DNA of 64,000 bases from Bin90 sp965214635 (GCA_965214635.1 OZ243964.1:1736001-1800000); one strand, 5' to 3'. Positions 26,686 to 36,107 are shown, numbered from the stretch's first letter. Made by a program: numbers and translations. Notes: generated by a model from the sequence alone, not told the origin.

Positions 26686-26719
26686 CAGAACAAGCCGGCG
26701 GCTGGCTCATAGCATAAAC

Positions 26720-26790
26720 AGGCGCTGCCCTCTCTGCACAGTGGACCAGTATCCAATACGGGGTTTCCACCGAGCGAGCGGGCAGCGCCT
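26720..26790 (+). terminator. large stem-loop between convergent genes, terminator-like
   Basis: AGGCGCTGCCC (26720-26730) pairs perfectly with GGGCAGCGCCT (26780-26790). Inside, GTGGA and TCCAC can pair again. TTTGTG follows. It probably ends transcription of the dehydrogenase gene and perhaps of the spondin-domain gene from the other side. Confidence 0.5.
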
Positions 26791-26871
26791 TTGTGTGCCG
26801 GTTTTTGCCCCAGACCGAGCGGCTCGCCTTGTGATGTGTGGCAGTGCCGTCGGTCGGGGTTCAAGCAAAGA

Positions 26872-27594
26872 CTAGAACACGCGCTTGATGGTGATGAGCG
26901 CTGCGGGGTTGTGCCAGTCGTGCTGTTTGGGCGTCAAGCCGCCGCCGCCGTGTACGCCGTTGTGGATGTGCACGAACCCTTCAGATGCGTTGGTGGTGTC
27001 GCGCACATGGTTGCCGCAGGGCGGGCCGGGGATGTAGGCGCAATCCTCCGTGTTCGCTTCGCTGCCAGAGTCATACACCGGCACCGTGACAGAGCGTTCG
27101 ACTGCGCCAACAAGGCTCATGTTTCTGAGGGCGATGAAGCCGTCGTTCGTGCTGACGAGCATCGCCATCAGCGACAGGCGAGTGGCGCTGCCATCGATAT
27201 TAATGATGCCGGTAGCCGTCATCCCGGGCGGGATGGGGCCGCCATCGAGCGCCACGACTTGTGCGTCGTTCGCCTCATCGTTGCGATCTCCGTATGCTTC
27301 GAGCAAGCCGGATGCGTCTGCGTCCTCAGCCATCGCCGCCACTGCAGCGCTCGCCGGCTGTCCCAGCACAAACAGCGGCTCGTTCGCGCTAGAGTGCGTT
27401 GCCATAAACACGGGCGAGAGTATCTGCCCGGGCATTAGGTTGGTAACCGACACCTCGTAGTTGATGCCTGACATCTGATTCGCCGGCTCTGCGCCATCCT
27501 CGAGCGGCCCCACGGGCGCGCCTATAACGACGCCTACCGACAGAGCAGCGAGTGCTACTAGCCCCGCCAGCATAATGATGAACTTCTTTCTCAT
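26872..27594 (-). CDS. secreted spondin-domain protein
   Basis: A 240-residue protein with an N-terminal Sec signal (MRKKF then about 20 hydrophobic residues, cleavage near residue 26). The mature part begins YEVSVTNLMPGQILSPVFMATH, the usual opening of bacterial spondin-N domains. Next come ATGIINIDGSATRLSLMAMLVSTNDGFIAL and a His-rich end with VHIHNGVHGGGG. Bacterial spondin-domain proteins are exported and often bind metal. The function is not established. The ATG at 27594 lies after GGAGG with 9-nt spacing. No lipobox or anchor. Confidence 0.85.
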   Translation of the reverse strand: MRKKFIIMLAGLVALAALSVGVVIGAPVGPLEDGAEPANQMSGINYEVSVTNLMPGQILSPVFMATHSSANEPLFVLGQPASAAVAAMAEDADASGLLEAYGDRNDEANDAQVVALDGGPIPPGMTATGIINIDGSATRLSLMAMLVSTNDGFIALRNMSLVGAVERSVTVPVYDSGSEANTEDCAYIPGPPCGNHVRDTTNASEGFVHIHNGVHGGGGLTPKQHDWHNPAALITIKRVF

Positions 27595-27818
27595 CGCAAA
27601 AACCTCCTACAATGGTTTGGATAGATTTCGCTCGACATCGCACGAACTTGCGCATCGAGCCTTCGCCAGCGCATCATATCATACAGACACTGCTGGTTTT
27701 CGATAGTTTAGATGCGCTACTGTGAAAATGGATGTATGAGGCGTCGACGGCATACTTAATGCATCACAGAATGAAAAATTGATTGCGGGTTATCGGGGGA
27801 TAAGCGTACACTTGCGTT

Positions 27819-29288
27819 ATGTCCGATGTGAACGCACGCGCTGCTTCTTCGTCCCCACAGTCTGTATCGCTCAACCCGTCCGGTGCGGCGGTGGCGAGCG
27901 TGTCCGGTTCGCCCCACTCGCCTAATGCCGCTGTCGGCACTCCGTCGCGTCCCACACAGGAGGCGAATGGTGTGGCGCTGCAAGCCAACCATCCCGCCGT
28001 TGCCCGCACTGCGTCCGCGCCGCCACCTGCGCAGCAACGCCCGAGGCAGACGCTCCAGCCGCGTACACAGGCGTTGGGCGCTGGCTTTCGCCGCACATTC
28101 GAGTCGCTGGGCAACCGCAACTTCGCGCTGTTGTGGGTCAGCATGCTCTTCCTGATGGCAGGCACGCAGATGCAGATGTTGGCGCAGGGCTACCTTGCGT
28201 ATGAGATAACGGGCAGCGGCACCATACTCGGCTACATCAACCTTGGGATTGCGCTGCCGCTGCTGACTGTGCCGCTGTTCGGCGGGGCGCTCGCTGATAA
28301 GATAGACCGCAAGCTGCTGATACAGGGGGCGCAGTTGGTGGCGGCAGTGCTTGCGCTTGCGCTGGGCGTGTTGGTGGACATTAACCTGATAAGCTGGCAG
28401 CACCTAATGGTGTCATCCATGGTGCAGGGGGCGCTGTTTTCGTTCATGATGCCGGCGCGCCAAGCGATTATCCCGCAGCTCGTGGGGCAGAACGGGCTGA
28501 CGAACGCCATGGCTCTGAACGCCGCCGGGATGAGCGCAATGACAATGGCAGCGCCGGCGATGGCGGGCTTCCTGTACGATTCCGCAGGCGCGTGGAACCT
28601 GTACTACATCATCGGTGCGCTCAGCTTCATCGCTGTGCTGCTGACCGGCCTGATAAAGCCCGACCGCGACCCTATGCCCAAAAAGCAGACGGCGATGATC
28701 AGCGACATCCGCGATGGGATAATGTACATCGCACAGCGGCGAATGCTGATAGTCTTGCTGTTCGTGGCGCTGGTAACCACGATGCTCTCGATGCCGTTTC
28801 GCTTCATTCTCCCGGTGTTTGTGGTGGACATATACCAGCAAAAGGCGGACTCGATGGGGTTGCTCGTGGCGATAATGGGGGTGGGCGCAATGCTGGGTGC
28901 GCTCTACATCGCCGCAGTCGGGCGCAAGAACCGCGGGATGCTGCTAATCTTGTCGAGCATGTTGTCGGGCGTGGGGCTGCTGCTAGTGGCGCTCATACCG
29001 ATATACTCGGCGGCGGCAGTCTTCATGATAATCTTGGGCATCGGCGATTCGGGGCGCATGTCCCTCAACCAAGCGCTGCTAATCGAACTATCGGACAACG
29101 AGTATCGCGGGCGCGTGATGAGCATATTCATGCTGAACTTTGGCTTCATGCCGCTCGGCACATTCCCAGCAGGGCTGATGATAGACTATCTCGGTGGGCA
29201 GGCGGTCATCGGGATGATGGCAGCCGGGCTGATAGCGATAACCGTCGTGATATTCCTAACACAGCGGCAGTTGCGGCGCATCGCATAA
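27819..29288 (+). CDS. MFS transporter with a long disordered N-terminus
   Basis: A 489-residue protein. Residues 1 to about 95 are low-complexity Ser/Ala/Pro/Gln. The remainder has about 11-12 hydrophobic segments, starting NFALLWVSMLFLMAG, with the loop motif GGALADKIDRKLLI (MFS motif A, G-x-L-a-D-x-x-x-R-k). The pattern fits the MFS_3/enterobactin exporter-like (DHA3) drug/siderophore exporters of the inner membrane. A later start within the tail is possible, but the ATG at 27819 keeps the frame. The substrate is unknown. Confidence 0.88.
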   Translation: MSDVNARAASSSPQSVSLNPSGAAVASVSGSPHSPNAAVGTPSRPTQEANGVALQANHPAVARTASAPPPAQQRPRQTLQPRTQALGAGFRRTFESLGNRNFALLWVSMLFLMAGTQMQMLAQGYLAYEITGSGTILGYINLGIALPLLTVPLFGGALADKIDRKLLIQGAQLVAAVLALALGVLVDINLISWQHLMVSSMVQGALFSFMMPARQAIIPQLVGQNGLTNAMALNAAGMSAMTMAAPAMAGFLYDSAGAWNLYYIIGALSFIAVLLTGLIKPDRDPMPKKQTAMISDIRDGIMYIAQRRMLIVLLFVALVTTMLSMPFRFILPVFVVDIYQQKADSMGLLVAIMGVGAMLGALYIAAVGRKNRGMLLILSSMLSGVGLLLVALIPIYSAAAVFMIILGIGDSGRMSLNQALLIELSDNEYRGRVMSIFMLNFGFMPLGTFPAGLMIDYLGGQAVIGMMAAGLIAITVVIFLTQRQLRRIA

Positions 29289-29406
29289 GCGCATTTAGAA
29301 GGCTGTGGGGGCGATTGTGCGCCTAACCTAAACACCCCAATATCCGATATACGCTATGATGCTTACACCGTATAATGCCGAACCAATTTGGGGGAGATGA
29401 CCTCAT

Positions 29407-30870
29407 ATGAACCACCACATCCGTCACAGCCGCATCGTTGCCATCAGTCTGCTCGCCGTAGCAATAGCAGCGCTAGTTGCTGCCTGCGGGGGCGATGCGC
29501 CTGCGACACAGCCCACTGCTGCTCCACAGCCGGCACAGACAGCGCCAACCGCGCCTCCCGCCATTGCCACTGCTCCGCCTGCGCCCACGCAACCACCCGC
29601 ACCCGCGCCGACGGCACCTGCACCCACTGCGCCGACGGCACCTACGACAGTGCCTGCCCAACCACAGGCGCCTACACCTGCGCCTGCATCTACAGCCGTG
29701 CCCACGATGGCACCTGCGCCTGCTGACACTGCTGCGCCGCCGGCAACTTCGGGCAGCGGTATTGTGCTGACCTTGCAAGAGGGCAGCATGGCGCGCTACA
29801 AAGTGGAAGAGGTGCTGGCGGGCACCGGGTTCAAGGTGGCTACGGGCGAGACCTCGGAGGTCTCCGGGACTATTGCCCTTGACGCAGACGGCGGCATCGT
29901 CGACGGCAGCAACGCCATCGTCGTGCAAGCCGCATCGCTCATGTCAGACAGCGACAGGCGCGACGGGTATGTGCGCCGCTTCACACTGCGAACTTCCGAC
30001 CACCCTGAGATAGTGTTTCGACCCACAAGTGTGGATGGGCTGCCTTCGCCCATCGGCGATGCGAGCGGCAGCGTCGACTTCACCATCACCGGAGATCTGA
30101 CCATCTTGGAGCAGACGCGCGAGGTTGTGTGGGACGCCAGCGCCGAGTTCGCCGGCGACACAGTTAGCGGCTCTGCGAGCACCGAGTTCACTTTCGAGCA
30201 CTTCGACATGGATAAGCCGAGTGTGGCTATCGTACTGAGCGTCGAGGATACGATACGGCTGGAGATAGACTTCGTCGCAGGCATGGATATGCCCGCCGCA
30301 ATGGACACGGGCGATGCTGGCAGCGAGACCGCCGATGATGCAGACGCACCACTTGCGGTTCAGCATGTGCTGGGCGACTCCAATGCGCCCGTAACCGTGG
30401 TGGAATACGGCGACTTCCAATGAGTGCATTGCCGCAACTTCGCCCTCGGGATAGGGCGACAGATTATCGAGGACTATGTTGAGGCGGGCGATGTGCGTTT
30501 CGTCTATCGGCACTTCCTAGTGGTGGGCGAAGAATCGCTGATTGCCGCAATGGGTTCGGAGTGCGCCGCAGAGCAGGGGCAGTTCTGGGAGTTCCACGAT
30601 GTGCTGTTCGAAAACTGGCAGGGCGCTAATCAAGGGCACTTCTCATACAATGCGCTGCTGGGACACTCAGACGATTTGGGGATGGATGCCGCTCAGTTTG
30701 AAGACTGCATGACGAGCGGCCGGGCGTTCGAGCGCGTGAGAGAGGGGCATATGTACGCCGAAAGGCAAGGCGTCAACGCCACGCCCAGCGTTTTCATTAA
30801 CGGTAAGCGCATGCAGGGGAACTACGATGTGTTCGTCCAAACCATCGAGGATGCGCTGTCCGACGAATAA
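29407..30870 (+). CDS. probable selenoprotein: lipoprotein with YceI-like and DsbA-like (UxxC) domains
   Basis: A 488-codon frame interrupted once by TGA at 30421-30423. Before it come a signal peptide with lipobox VAAC (Cys at 27), a Pro/Thr/Ala-rich linker to about 117, and a YceI-like domain at about 120-300 (DHPEIVFRPTSV, DLTILEQTREVVWD). A DsbA/thioredoxin_4 domain then begins with GDSNAPVTVVEYGDFQ. Related proteins continue with C-x-x-C. Here the codons read TGA-V-H-C-R-N-F-A, so TGA takes the place of the first active-site Cys (codon 339). The frame then runs 148 codons through the DsbA helical insert and the cis-Pro loop NATPSVFING. A SECIS-like hairpin follows the TGA. I infer Sec insertion and extracytoplasmic thiol-disulfide or peroxide chemistry. 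The alternative is a nonsense mutation. GGGGGAG precedes the ATG at 29407, and a TATAAT lies at 29371-29376. Confidence 0.75.
30441..30458 (+). promoter_or_regulatory. candidate bacterial SECIS hairpin
   Basis: CGCCCT (30441-30446) and AGGGCG (30453-30458) form a perfect 6-bp stem with the six-base loop CGGGAU, whose second base is G. The loop begins 23 nt after the UGA. Known bacterial SECIS elements have a stem of at least about 4 bp, a small loop with a G in its first two positions, and lie roughly 16-37 nt after UGA. All of these hold here. Confidence 0.7.
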
Positions 30871-31015
30871 CGCAGCAACGCTCCCGCACGCTAAAGCCTT
30901 CTCTCCCAAAAACCTATCACCCATTCCCCAATTTATTTGGGATGCATTACCTCGCCTTTGATAATATAATGAGCATCAACGCGCAAAACTCATCTTCATA
31001 TTTAGGAGCATTCAT

Positions 31016-31921
31016 ATGAGCTGGCAATTTATTCTGGTGAACGGGCCCTATGGCGGCACGGCTGAGGGGCCGGCATGGGACGGCTCGGGGCTGCTGTTTA
31101 CGCACATCCCGACCAGCCGCATAATCCGCTACGACCCACAGAGCCGAGGCTCGAGCGTGTATCGCGCAGACACTAACAACGCCAACGGGCTGATGTTCGA
31201 CCCCGCGGGGCGGCTGCATGCGTGTGAGGGCGGCGGGAGGCGCGTGGTGCGCTACGAGGCAGACGGCTCTGCGACCGTGCTGGCGGACGGGTACGATGGC
31301 AAGCGCCTGAATGTGCCGAACGACCTCGCCATCGACCCAAACGGCAGCGTGTGGTTCACAGACCCGTTCTATGACGGCGCAGGCGGGGCTTGGAGCCTAG
31401 ACCGCTCTAACAAAGACCTTGACCACGATTCCGTATATCGCATCGACGAACAGGATGATGGCAACCACACCATCACCCGCGTTACATTCGACACCACGCG
31501 CCCCAATGGGCTGCTGTTTTCGCTAGACCACAGCGTGCTGTATGTGGCGCAGTCCGGGCGCGACGCCGATGAAAAGCGGGAGCTGCGTGCCTACCCTGTC
31601 AATGCGGACGGCAGCCTAGCCGAGCACACCGTCCTGCACGACTTTGGGGCACATCGCGGCATAGACGGCATGGTGCTGGACACTGAGGGCAACATCATCG
31701 CCACCGCGGGCAGCCTCATCAGCGGGCCGGGCCCGATGATCTATGTGTTCGCCCCGGACGGCGAGGTGCTGGAAACACATCTAGTACCGTCCGACCGCCC
31801 CACGAACTGCAGCTTCGGCGGCGCAGACCTGACAACGCTGTATGTAACCACAGGCGGCGGCGAAGTCTACATGGCGCACACCGAGCGGCAAGGACGGCTG
31901 CACTACCCAGCGGCGGGGTGA
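31016..31921 (+). CDS. SMP-30/gluconolactonase-family protein
   Basis: A 301-residue six-bladed beta-propeller hydrolase. Metal-site residues are visible: the Glu in GTAEGPAWD, the Asn in LNVPNDLAIDPNGSVWFTD, the Asn in RPNGLLFSLDHSVLYVAQSG and the Asp in RGIDGMVLD. Family members hydrolyse aldonolactones or other esters using a divalent metal. There is no signal peptide, so it should be cytosolic. The AGGAG before the ATG at 31016 is good. It may act with the sugar-acid enzymes of the window, but nothing adjacent proves a substrate. Confidence 0.9.
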   Translation: MSWQFILVNGPYGGTAEGPAWDGSGLLFTHIPTSRIIRYDPQSRGSSVYRADTNNANGLMFDPAGRLHACEGGGRRVVRYEADGSATVLADGYDGKRLNVPNDLAIDPNGSVWFTDPFYDGAGGAWSLDRSNKDLDHDSVYRIDEQDDGNHTITRVTFDTTRPNGLLFSLDHSVLYVAQSGRDADEKRELRAYPVNADGSLAEHTVLHDFGAHRGIDGMVLDTEGNIIATAGSLISGPGPMIYVFAPDGEVLETHLVPSDRPTNCSFGGADLTTLYVTTGGGEVYMAHTERQGRLHYPAAG

Positions 31922-32105
31922 TAAGGCGCACTCGCCCGCCTAAACGAAACTGCCGGCTAGCGTGTGCAGAGCTAGGGCTGCCGAGCAGGGCTGTGTCGCA
32001 ATCCGCGACGGTGGTGCTGGTTCAGACGCCGTAATCACAGCGCATATAGCGCATAAAGAGAACGCATCTATCTCCGAGTTTTAGGCTTTTAGTAGGGAGG
32101 CAGCG

Positions 32106-33269
32106 ATGACCGACACGGCTGACGCAGTAATCATTGGCGGCGGTGTTATGGGGTGCAGCATTCTCTACAACCTTGCGGAGTTGGGCGTAACGAACACGCT
32201 GCTGTTGGAGCGCGATGTGCTTGCGTCCGGCTCAACGAGCAAGTCGCAGGCAATCTTGCGTATGCACTACTCCAACGAGGTTACTGCGCGGATGGCGTGG
32301 GAGAGCCTTGAAGTGTTCAAGAACTTCGAGGAACTGACGGGGATGCCGTCCGGATACACCCGCACCGGCTACATCCTCATCGTGGGCGAGGGGGACAGGG
32401 CGGCGATGCGGGCGAATGTGGCGATGCAGCGGCGGCTTGGCATCGCCACCGAAGAGGTGTCGTATGAGGATGCCTTGCAGATTGCGCCGATGCTAGCCCT
32501 TTCGCCTGACGAGTCTTTCGCCTACGAATCCGAATCTGGCTACGCCGACCCATACTCGGTAACGCTGGGGTTTGCGAACCGCTCCCGCGATATGGGAGCG
32601 CGCATCCGCGATGGCGCTGCGGTTACAGCGATAGAGGTCAGCGCTGGCAGGGTGAGCGCCGTTCTGACGGCTGACGCGCGCATCGAGACCGACACCGCCG
32701 TAATTGCAGCGGGCCCGTGGAGTGCGCCGCTGCTGCAAGCGGTGGGCGTGGATGCGCCGCTGCGCCCACTACGCCATCAGGTGGTGCTGCTGCGCCGTCC
32801 GCCGTCTGCGCCGGAGCACCCGATTATCGGCGATGTGGTTCACGATTTTTCCGCGAGACCGGACATCGGCGGGCTTACGATGATAGGCGTGGGCGAGGAT
32901 GAGTTCGTGGACGCGGACACATTCAATCAAGGCGTGGACATGCCGCTTGTGGAATCGGCGTTTGCGTCTATCGCCATGCGCATGCCGTCTATGGCGCAGG
33001 CGGTGTTTCGCGGCGGCTGGTCGGGCGCTTTTACGGTTACGCCCGATTGGCATCCCATACTGGACCGCATAGACGGCGTAGATGGCTTGTACTGCGCGGT
33101 GGGTTTCAGCGGGCACGGCTTCAAGGAATCCCCGATGATTGGCAAGGCGATGGCAGAGCTTATCACCAAAGGCAGCGCCGAGTGCTTGGACATATCCATG
33201 CTGAATATGCGCCGCTTTGCGGATGGGAATTTGCTCCGTTCGCGCTATTCCATGCAGGTGTTGGCGTAG
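32106..33269 (+). CDS. FAD-dependent oxidoreductase, DAO/sarcosine oxidase-beta-like
   Basis: A 387-residue protein with an N-terminal FAD-binding DAVIIGGGVMGCSILYNL (G-x-G-x-x-G), the SGSTSKSQAILRMHYSNEVT block typical of amine oxidases of the DAO family, AVIAAGPWSAPLL (the ATG-like motif where the second FAD contact falls), and a C-terminal LYCAVGFSGHGFKESPMIG motif. It probably oxidises an N-methylated or secondary amino acid. No folate domain is attached. AGGGAGG precedes the ATG at 32106. Confidence 0.9.
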   Translation: MTDTADAVIIGGGVMGCSILYNLAELGVTNTLLLERDVLASGSTSKSQAILRMHYSNEVTARMAWESLEVFKNFEELTGMPSGYTRTGYILIVGEGDRAAMRANVAMQRRLGIATEEVSYEDALQIAPMLALSPDESFAYESESGYADPYSVTLGFANRSRDMGARIRDGAAVTAIEVSAGRVSAVLTADARIETDTAVIAAGPWSAPLLQAVGVDAPLRPLRHQVVLLRRPPSAPEHPIIGDVVHDFSARPDIGGLTMIGVGEDEFVDADTFNQGVDMPLVESAFASIAMRMPSMAQAVFRGGWSGAFTVTPDWHPILDRIDGVDGLYCAVGFSGHGFKESPMIGKAMAELITKGSAECLDISMLNMRRFADGNLLRSRYSMQVLA

Positions 33270-33328
33270 CGAAAGCGCCTGCGGAAACCCTTGCGACGGC
33301 TATGGAGATGTGTCTTTGCGCCGTGCGG

Positions 33329-35197
33329 CTACTTTTCCAGCCAAACCTTCGCCCAATGTGAGTATTCAGAGCGGGCAAAATTCGGGTGGAAACCCTGCAC
33401 CTCTGGCCACCACGCCCAAAGCGATACCGATGCGGCGGGCATGAAGCGGTATGCGTTTTGCATGGCGATGCGCTGGGTCTGCTGCAAGAGGTGGCGGCGC
33501 ACATCCGCATCGTATTCCTGCGCCTGCGCCGTTATCAGCGCATCTAGCTCATCGTTGTGGTGGGCGGTGGTGTTCCAAGCGCCGCCGCTGTGCAGGATTG
33601 ACAGCAGGTAGCCGTTGGGCGACGCGACGGGGGCGGTAGGCCCTGCGAACATCTGGTAGTCGCCGCCCAGCCACACGCGCTCCCCGAACTGCCGTCTGTT
33701 CATGAAGTCCAAGCGCGGCTCGAAACCGGCTGTGCGCAGTTCATCAGCGATGCGCTCGGCGTGCGCTATGTACAGCGCATCGAATTCGCCCACCGCAATG
33801 GTGATGTGGACGGGCAGCGCCATGCCTGCCTGCGCCAGCAACTGCGTCGCGCGTTTGGGGTCGTCGAAGTGGGTGCGCAGCTCGTCGTCCGGCAGCTGCC
33901 AACCCGCCTCGCCGAGTGGCACGCCCTGCGCCACATACGCCTTGCCGCCCCATATGTCCGCTATCGCCTTCCATGGGTCTGTCGCAAGCATCGCCGCTTG
34001 ACGCACTTCGAGCGTGTCGAACGGCGGCTCGGCGGTGTTGAACGCAATCTCCATGCCCTTGCTGATGTCCTTATGCTCTAGCACGCGCTTGGCGGCGCTC
34101 GGTGTGTGGGAGAGCAGCTCTTCCAATTCGTGGGGCTGCAGCTGGTGTGCTCCCAAGTTGTGGACACGAAATGCGGCATAGGCAGTCTCATAGTCTGCGA
34201 TGATGTGGATGCGAAGCCCGTCGAGATACGGCAAGCCGGGCTCATAGTAGGCGGGGTTGCGCTCGAATGTGTGCGCCGAATCGGGCAGCGTATCCGTGAG
34301 CACCCATGCGCCCGTGCCGATGGTGGGGCCGTGGCGCAGGTCGCCGCTCGCATCCACCGCCTCGCGCGCCACTATCTTGGAGTGCCCATCTGCAAGTGCC
34401 CCTAAGAAGTCTGCGTCCGCCGCCCGTATGCGGATACGCAGTCGGTCGTCCGCAGGCGCTTCGACGGTGTCTATCAGGCGCAGAAGCGGCGCATTGGGCG
34501 CACCATCTTGGCGCTGCCGCTCGTAGCTAAAAGCGATGTCCCCTGCCGTGAGAGGTCGCGCGTTCACAGGCGGCAGGGCGTGCCACACCACATCCGGGCG
34601 TAGCGTGAACTCGAATGTGGTGTGGTCGGGCATCGTCCAAGCGGCACACACATCGCATTCCACTGCTAGGCTGGGCAGCTCCGTATCCTCCCCGCTCCCA
34701 AAGCGCAGCAGGCGGCTGTACGCTATGCCCGGCCCCCACGCCGCAAGCGCCGCCGAGATGTCTTGATGGACATCCTGATGCGCTATGTTGCGGCGGCTCG
34801 CAATGTTCAGTGTGCCGCCGTGCCGTATATCATCGGCGGCGGCTTGCGTTGGGACAGGGGCAAGGGTGGGTGATGGTGCGGGTGCGGCAGCAAGCGGCGT
34901 GCGGGTCGGAGTCGGGGATGGCGGCGGTATCGTTGGGCGGGCTGTGGGCGCAGCAGCGGGCGTGGGCATCGAGACGGGCGCATCGGACGGCGGTGGCGGG
35001 GATGCGGCAGCGTCTGCGCTCTGGTTTGCATCCTGAGACGATGCAACTAGCGGCGCAGAGGCGGTGGCAGGGGGCGTGGGCATCGAGATGGGCGCATCGG
35101 ACGGCGGTGCGGTGTCGTTCCCACAAGCGGCGGCAAGCGCACCCAACGCTGCGAGCAGCAGCACCGCCGACACTAACCCCGCCCGTTTTGCCCGCAA
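33329..35197 (-). CDS. ABC-transporter solute-binding lipoprotein, oligopeptide family 5
   Basis: About 622 residues if translation begins at TTG 35197, which has GAGG 6 nt upstream and gives a classic short signal (MRAKRAGLVSAV...LAAACG, lipobox Cys near residue 25). In-frame codons further up, to 35287, would give an unusually long n-region. A Pro/Thr/Ala-rich linker of about 100 residues precedes an SBP_bac_5 domain (FEFTLRPDVVWH, PLTAGDIAFSYERQRQ, GTGAWVLTDTLPDSAHTFERNPAYY). It binds peptides, nickel or opines for an ABC importer. No permease or ATPase gene is adjacent, so it is an orphan. It is convergent with the FAD oxidoreductase. Confidence 0.88.
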   Translation of the reverse strand: MRAKRAGLVSAVLLLAALGALAAACGNDTAPPSDAPISMPTPPATASAPLVASSQDANQSADAAASPPPPSDAPVSMPTPAAAPTARPTIPPPSPTPTRTPLAAAPAPSPTLAPVPTQAAADDIRHGGTLNIASRRNIAHQDVHQDISAALAAWGPGIAYSRLLRFGSGEDTELPSLAVECDVCAAWTMPDHTTFEFTLRPDVVWHALPPVNARPLTAGDIAFSYERQRQDGAPNAPLLRLIDTVEAPADDRLRIRIRAADADFLGALADGHSKIVAREAVDASGDLRHGPTIGTGAWVLTDTLPDSAHTFERNPAYYEPGLPYLDGLRIHIIADYETAYAAFRVHNLGAHQLQPHELEELLSHTPSAAKRVLEHKDISKGMEIAFNTAEPPFDTLEVRQAAMLATDPWKAIADIWGGKAYVAQGVPLGEAGWQLPDDELRTHFDDPKRATQLLAQAGMALPVHITIAVGEFDALYIAHAERIADELRTAGFEPRLDFMNRRQFGERVWLGGDYQMFAGPTAPVASPNGYLLSILHSGGAWNTTAHHNDELDALITAQAQEYDADVRRHLLQQTQRIAMQNAYRFMPAASVSLWAWWPEVQGFHPNFARSEYSHWAKVWLEK

Positions 35198-35306
35198 GCG
35201 TATCCTCGATTGAGATGACGATGCCAAGTCCAAAATCCCGCTTTCATGTATAATTCTTGGTATCAACACTACCATAACCACCCGCAAGAGGTGAGGTTAA
35301 GCAGAG

Positions 35307-36101
35307 ATGCTGATTGACTGCCATGTGCATTTGGAACCATTCCCGGACGATGAAGTGGCGGAGGTGCTTGCGCGCGGGCGCGATGTGGGTGTGGCTTTCG
35401 TCATATCCGCCGGCACGACGCTGGAATCGTCCGAGCGGACTGTTGCGCTATCGGGGATGTTCTCGGACTTCTTCGCTGGCGTAGGCATACATCCGATGGA
35501 CATCCGCGAGCCGTTTGACGATGCGACATATGCGCGGTTGAAACGGATGGCGACGCAGTGCGAGAAGGTCATCGTGGTCAGCGAAATCGGCTTGGATTTC
35601 ATGGACGGGGCGCCGGACAGGGCGATACAGTACACGGCGTTCCGACAGCAGATACGGCTTGCGCGCGAACTGGGCTATCCCATCGTGTTCCACAGCCGCG
35701 AGTCGCACGACGAAGTCTTTCGGCTGCTGCGAGAGGAGCGCGCCTACGAAGTGGGTGGCGTGATGCACTACTTTCAGGGCGACCTAGACACCGCCAAGCG
35801 CGCGATAGATCTCGGCTTCTACATATCGCTTGCGCGCCCGCTGCTACGCTATACCTACTTGCAAGAGGTCGCCGCCGCCGTATCGCTGGATAACATCGTG
35901 TTGGAGACGGACGCTGCGCCGCAGCCATTCAAGGCGAAGCGCGAGAACTGGACAGAGCCGCGCCACACCCGCATCATCGCAGAGCGCCTAGCTGCCCTAC
36001 AGGGCAAGACTGTGGAAGAGGTCGAGGCGATTACATCGCGCAACATCCGCAACATGCTTGGCGATGGCTGGAATGTGGTGCAGAAGTATGTCGGAGTGTA
36101 G
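35307..36101 (+). CDS. TatD-family metal-dependent hydrolase
   Basis: A 264-residue TIM-barrel amidohydrolase-type nuclease/peptidase. Metal ligands are visible in IDCHVHLEPF (H-x-H), the Glu in VVSEIGLDFMD, the His in YPIVFHSRESHDE, the His in GVMHYFQGD, and the Asp in NIVLETDAAPQPF. TatD proteins are 3'-5' DNA exonucleases or D-aminoacyl/DNA-repair hydrolases. GTGAGG lies upstream of the ATG at 35307. The gene is divergent from the solute-binding protein. A TATAAT at 35249-35254 may be its -10 box. Confidence 0.92.
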   Translation: MLIDCHVHLEPFPDDEVAEVLARGRDVGVAFVISAGTTLESSERTVALSGMFSDFFAGVGIHPMDIREPFDDATYARLKRMATQCEKVIVVSEIGLDFMDGAPDRAIQYTAFRQQIRLARELGYPIVFHSRESHDEVFRLLREERAYEVGGVMHYFQGDLDTAKRAIDLGFYISLARPLLRYTYLQEVAAAVSLDNIVLETDAAPQPFKAKRENWTEPRHTRIIAERLAALQGKTVEEVEAITSRNIRNMLGDGWNVVQKYVGV

Positions 36102-36107
36102 CTGCCG

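Noticed and set aside
29510..29740. Pro/Ala/Thr repeat region as a tandem repeat locus
   Set aside because: It is an ordinary disordered lipoprotein linker with irregular codons; no unit is long enough to call a repeat.
30421..30423. TGA as an ordinary nonsense mutation splitting a lipoprotein and a DsbA gene
   Set aside because: The exact position of the active-site Cys, the intact downstream frame without its own ribosome site and the SECIS-like hairpin make Sec decoding the better explanation. The mutation hypothesis stays open until selenium genes are checked.
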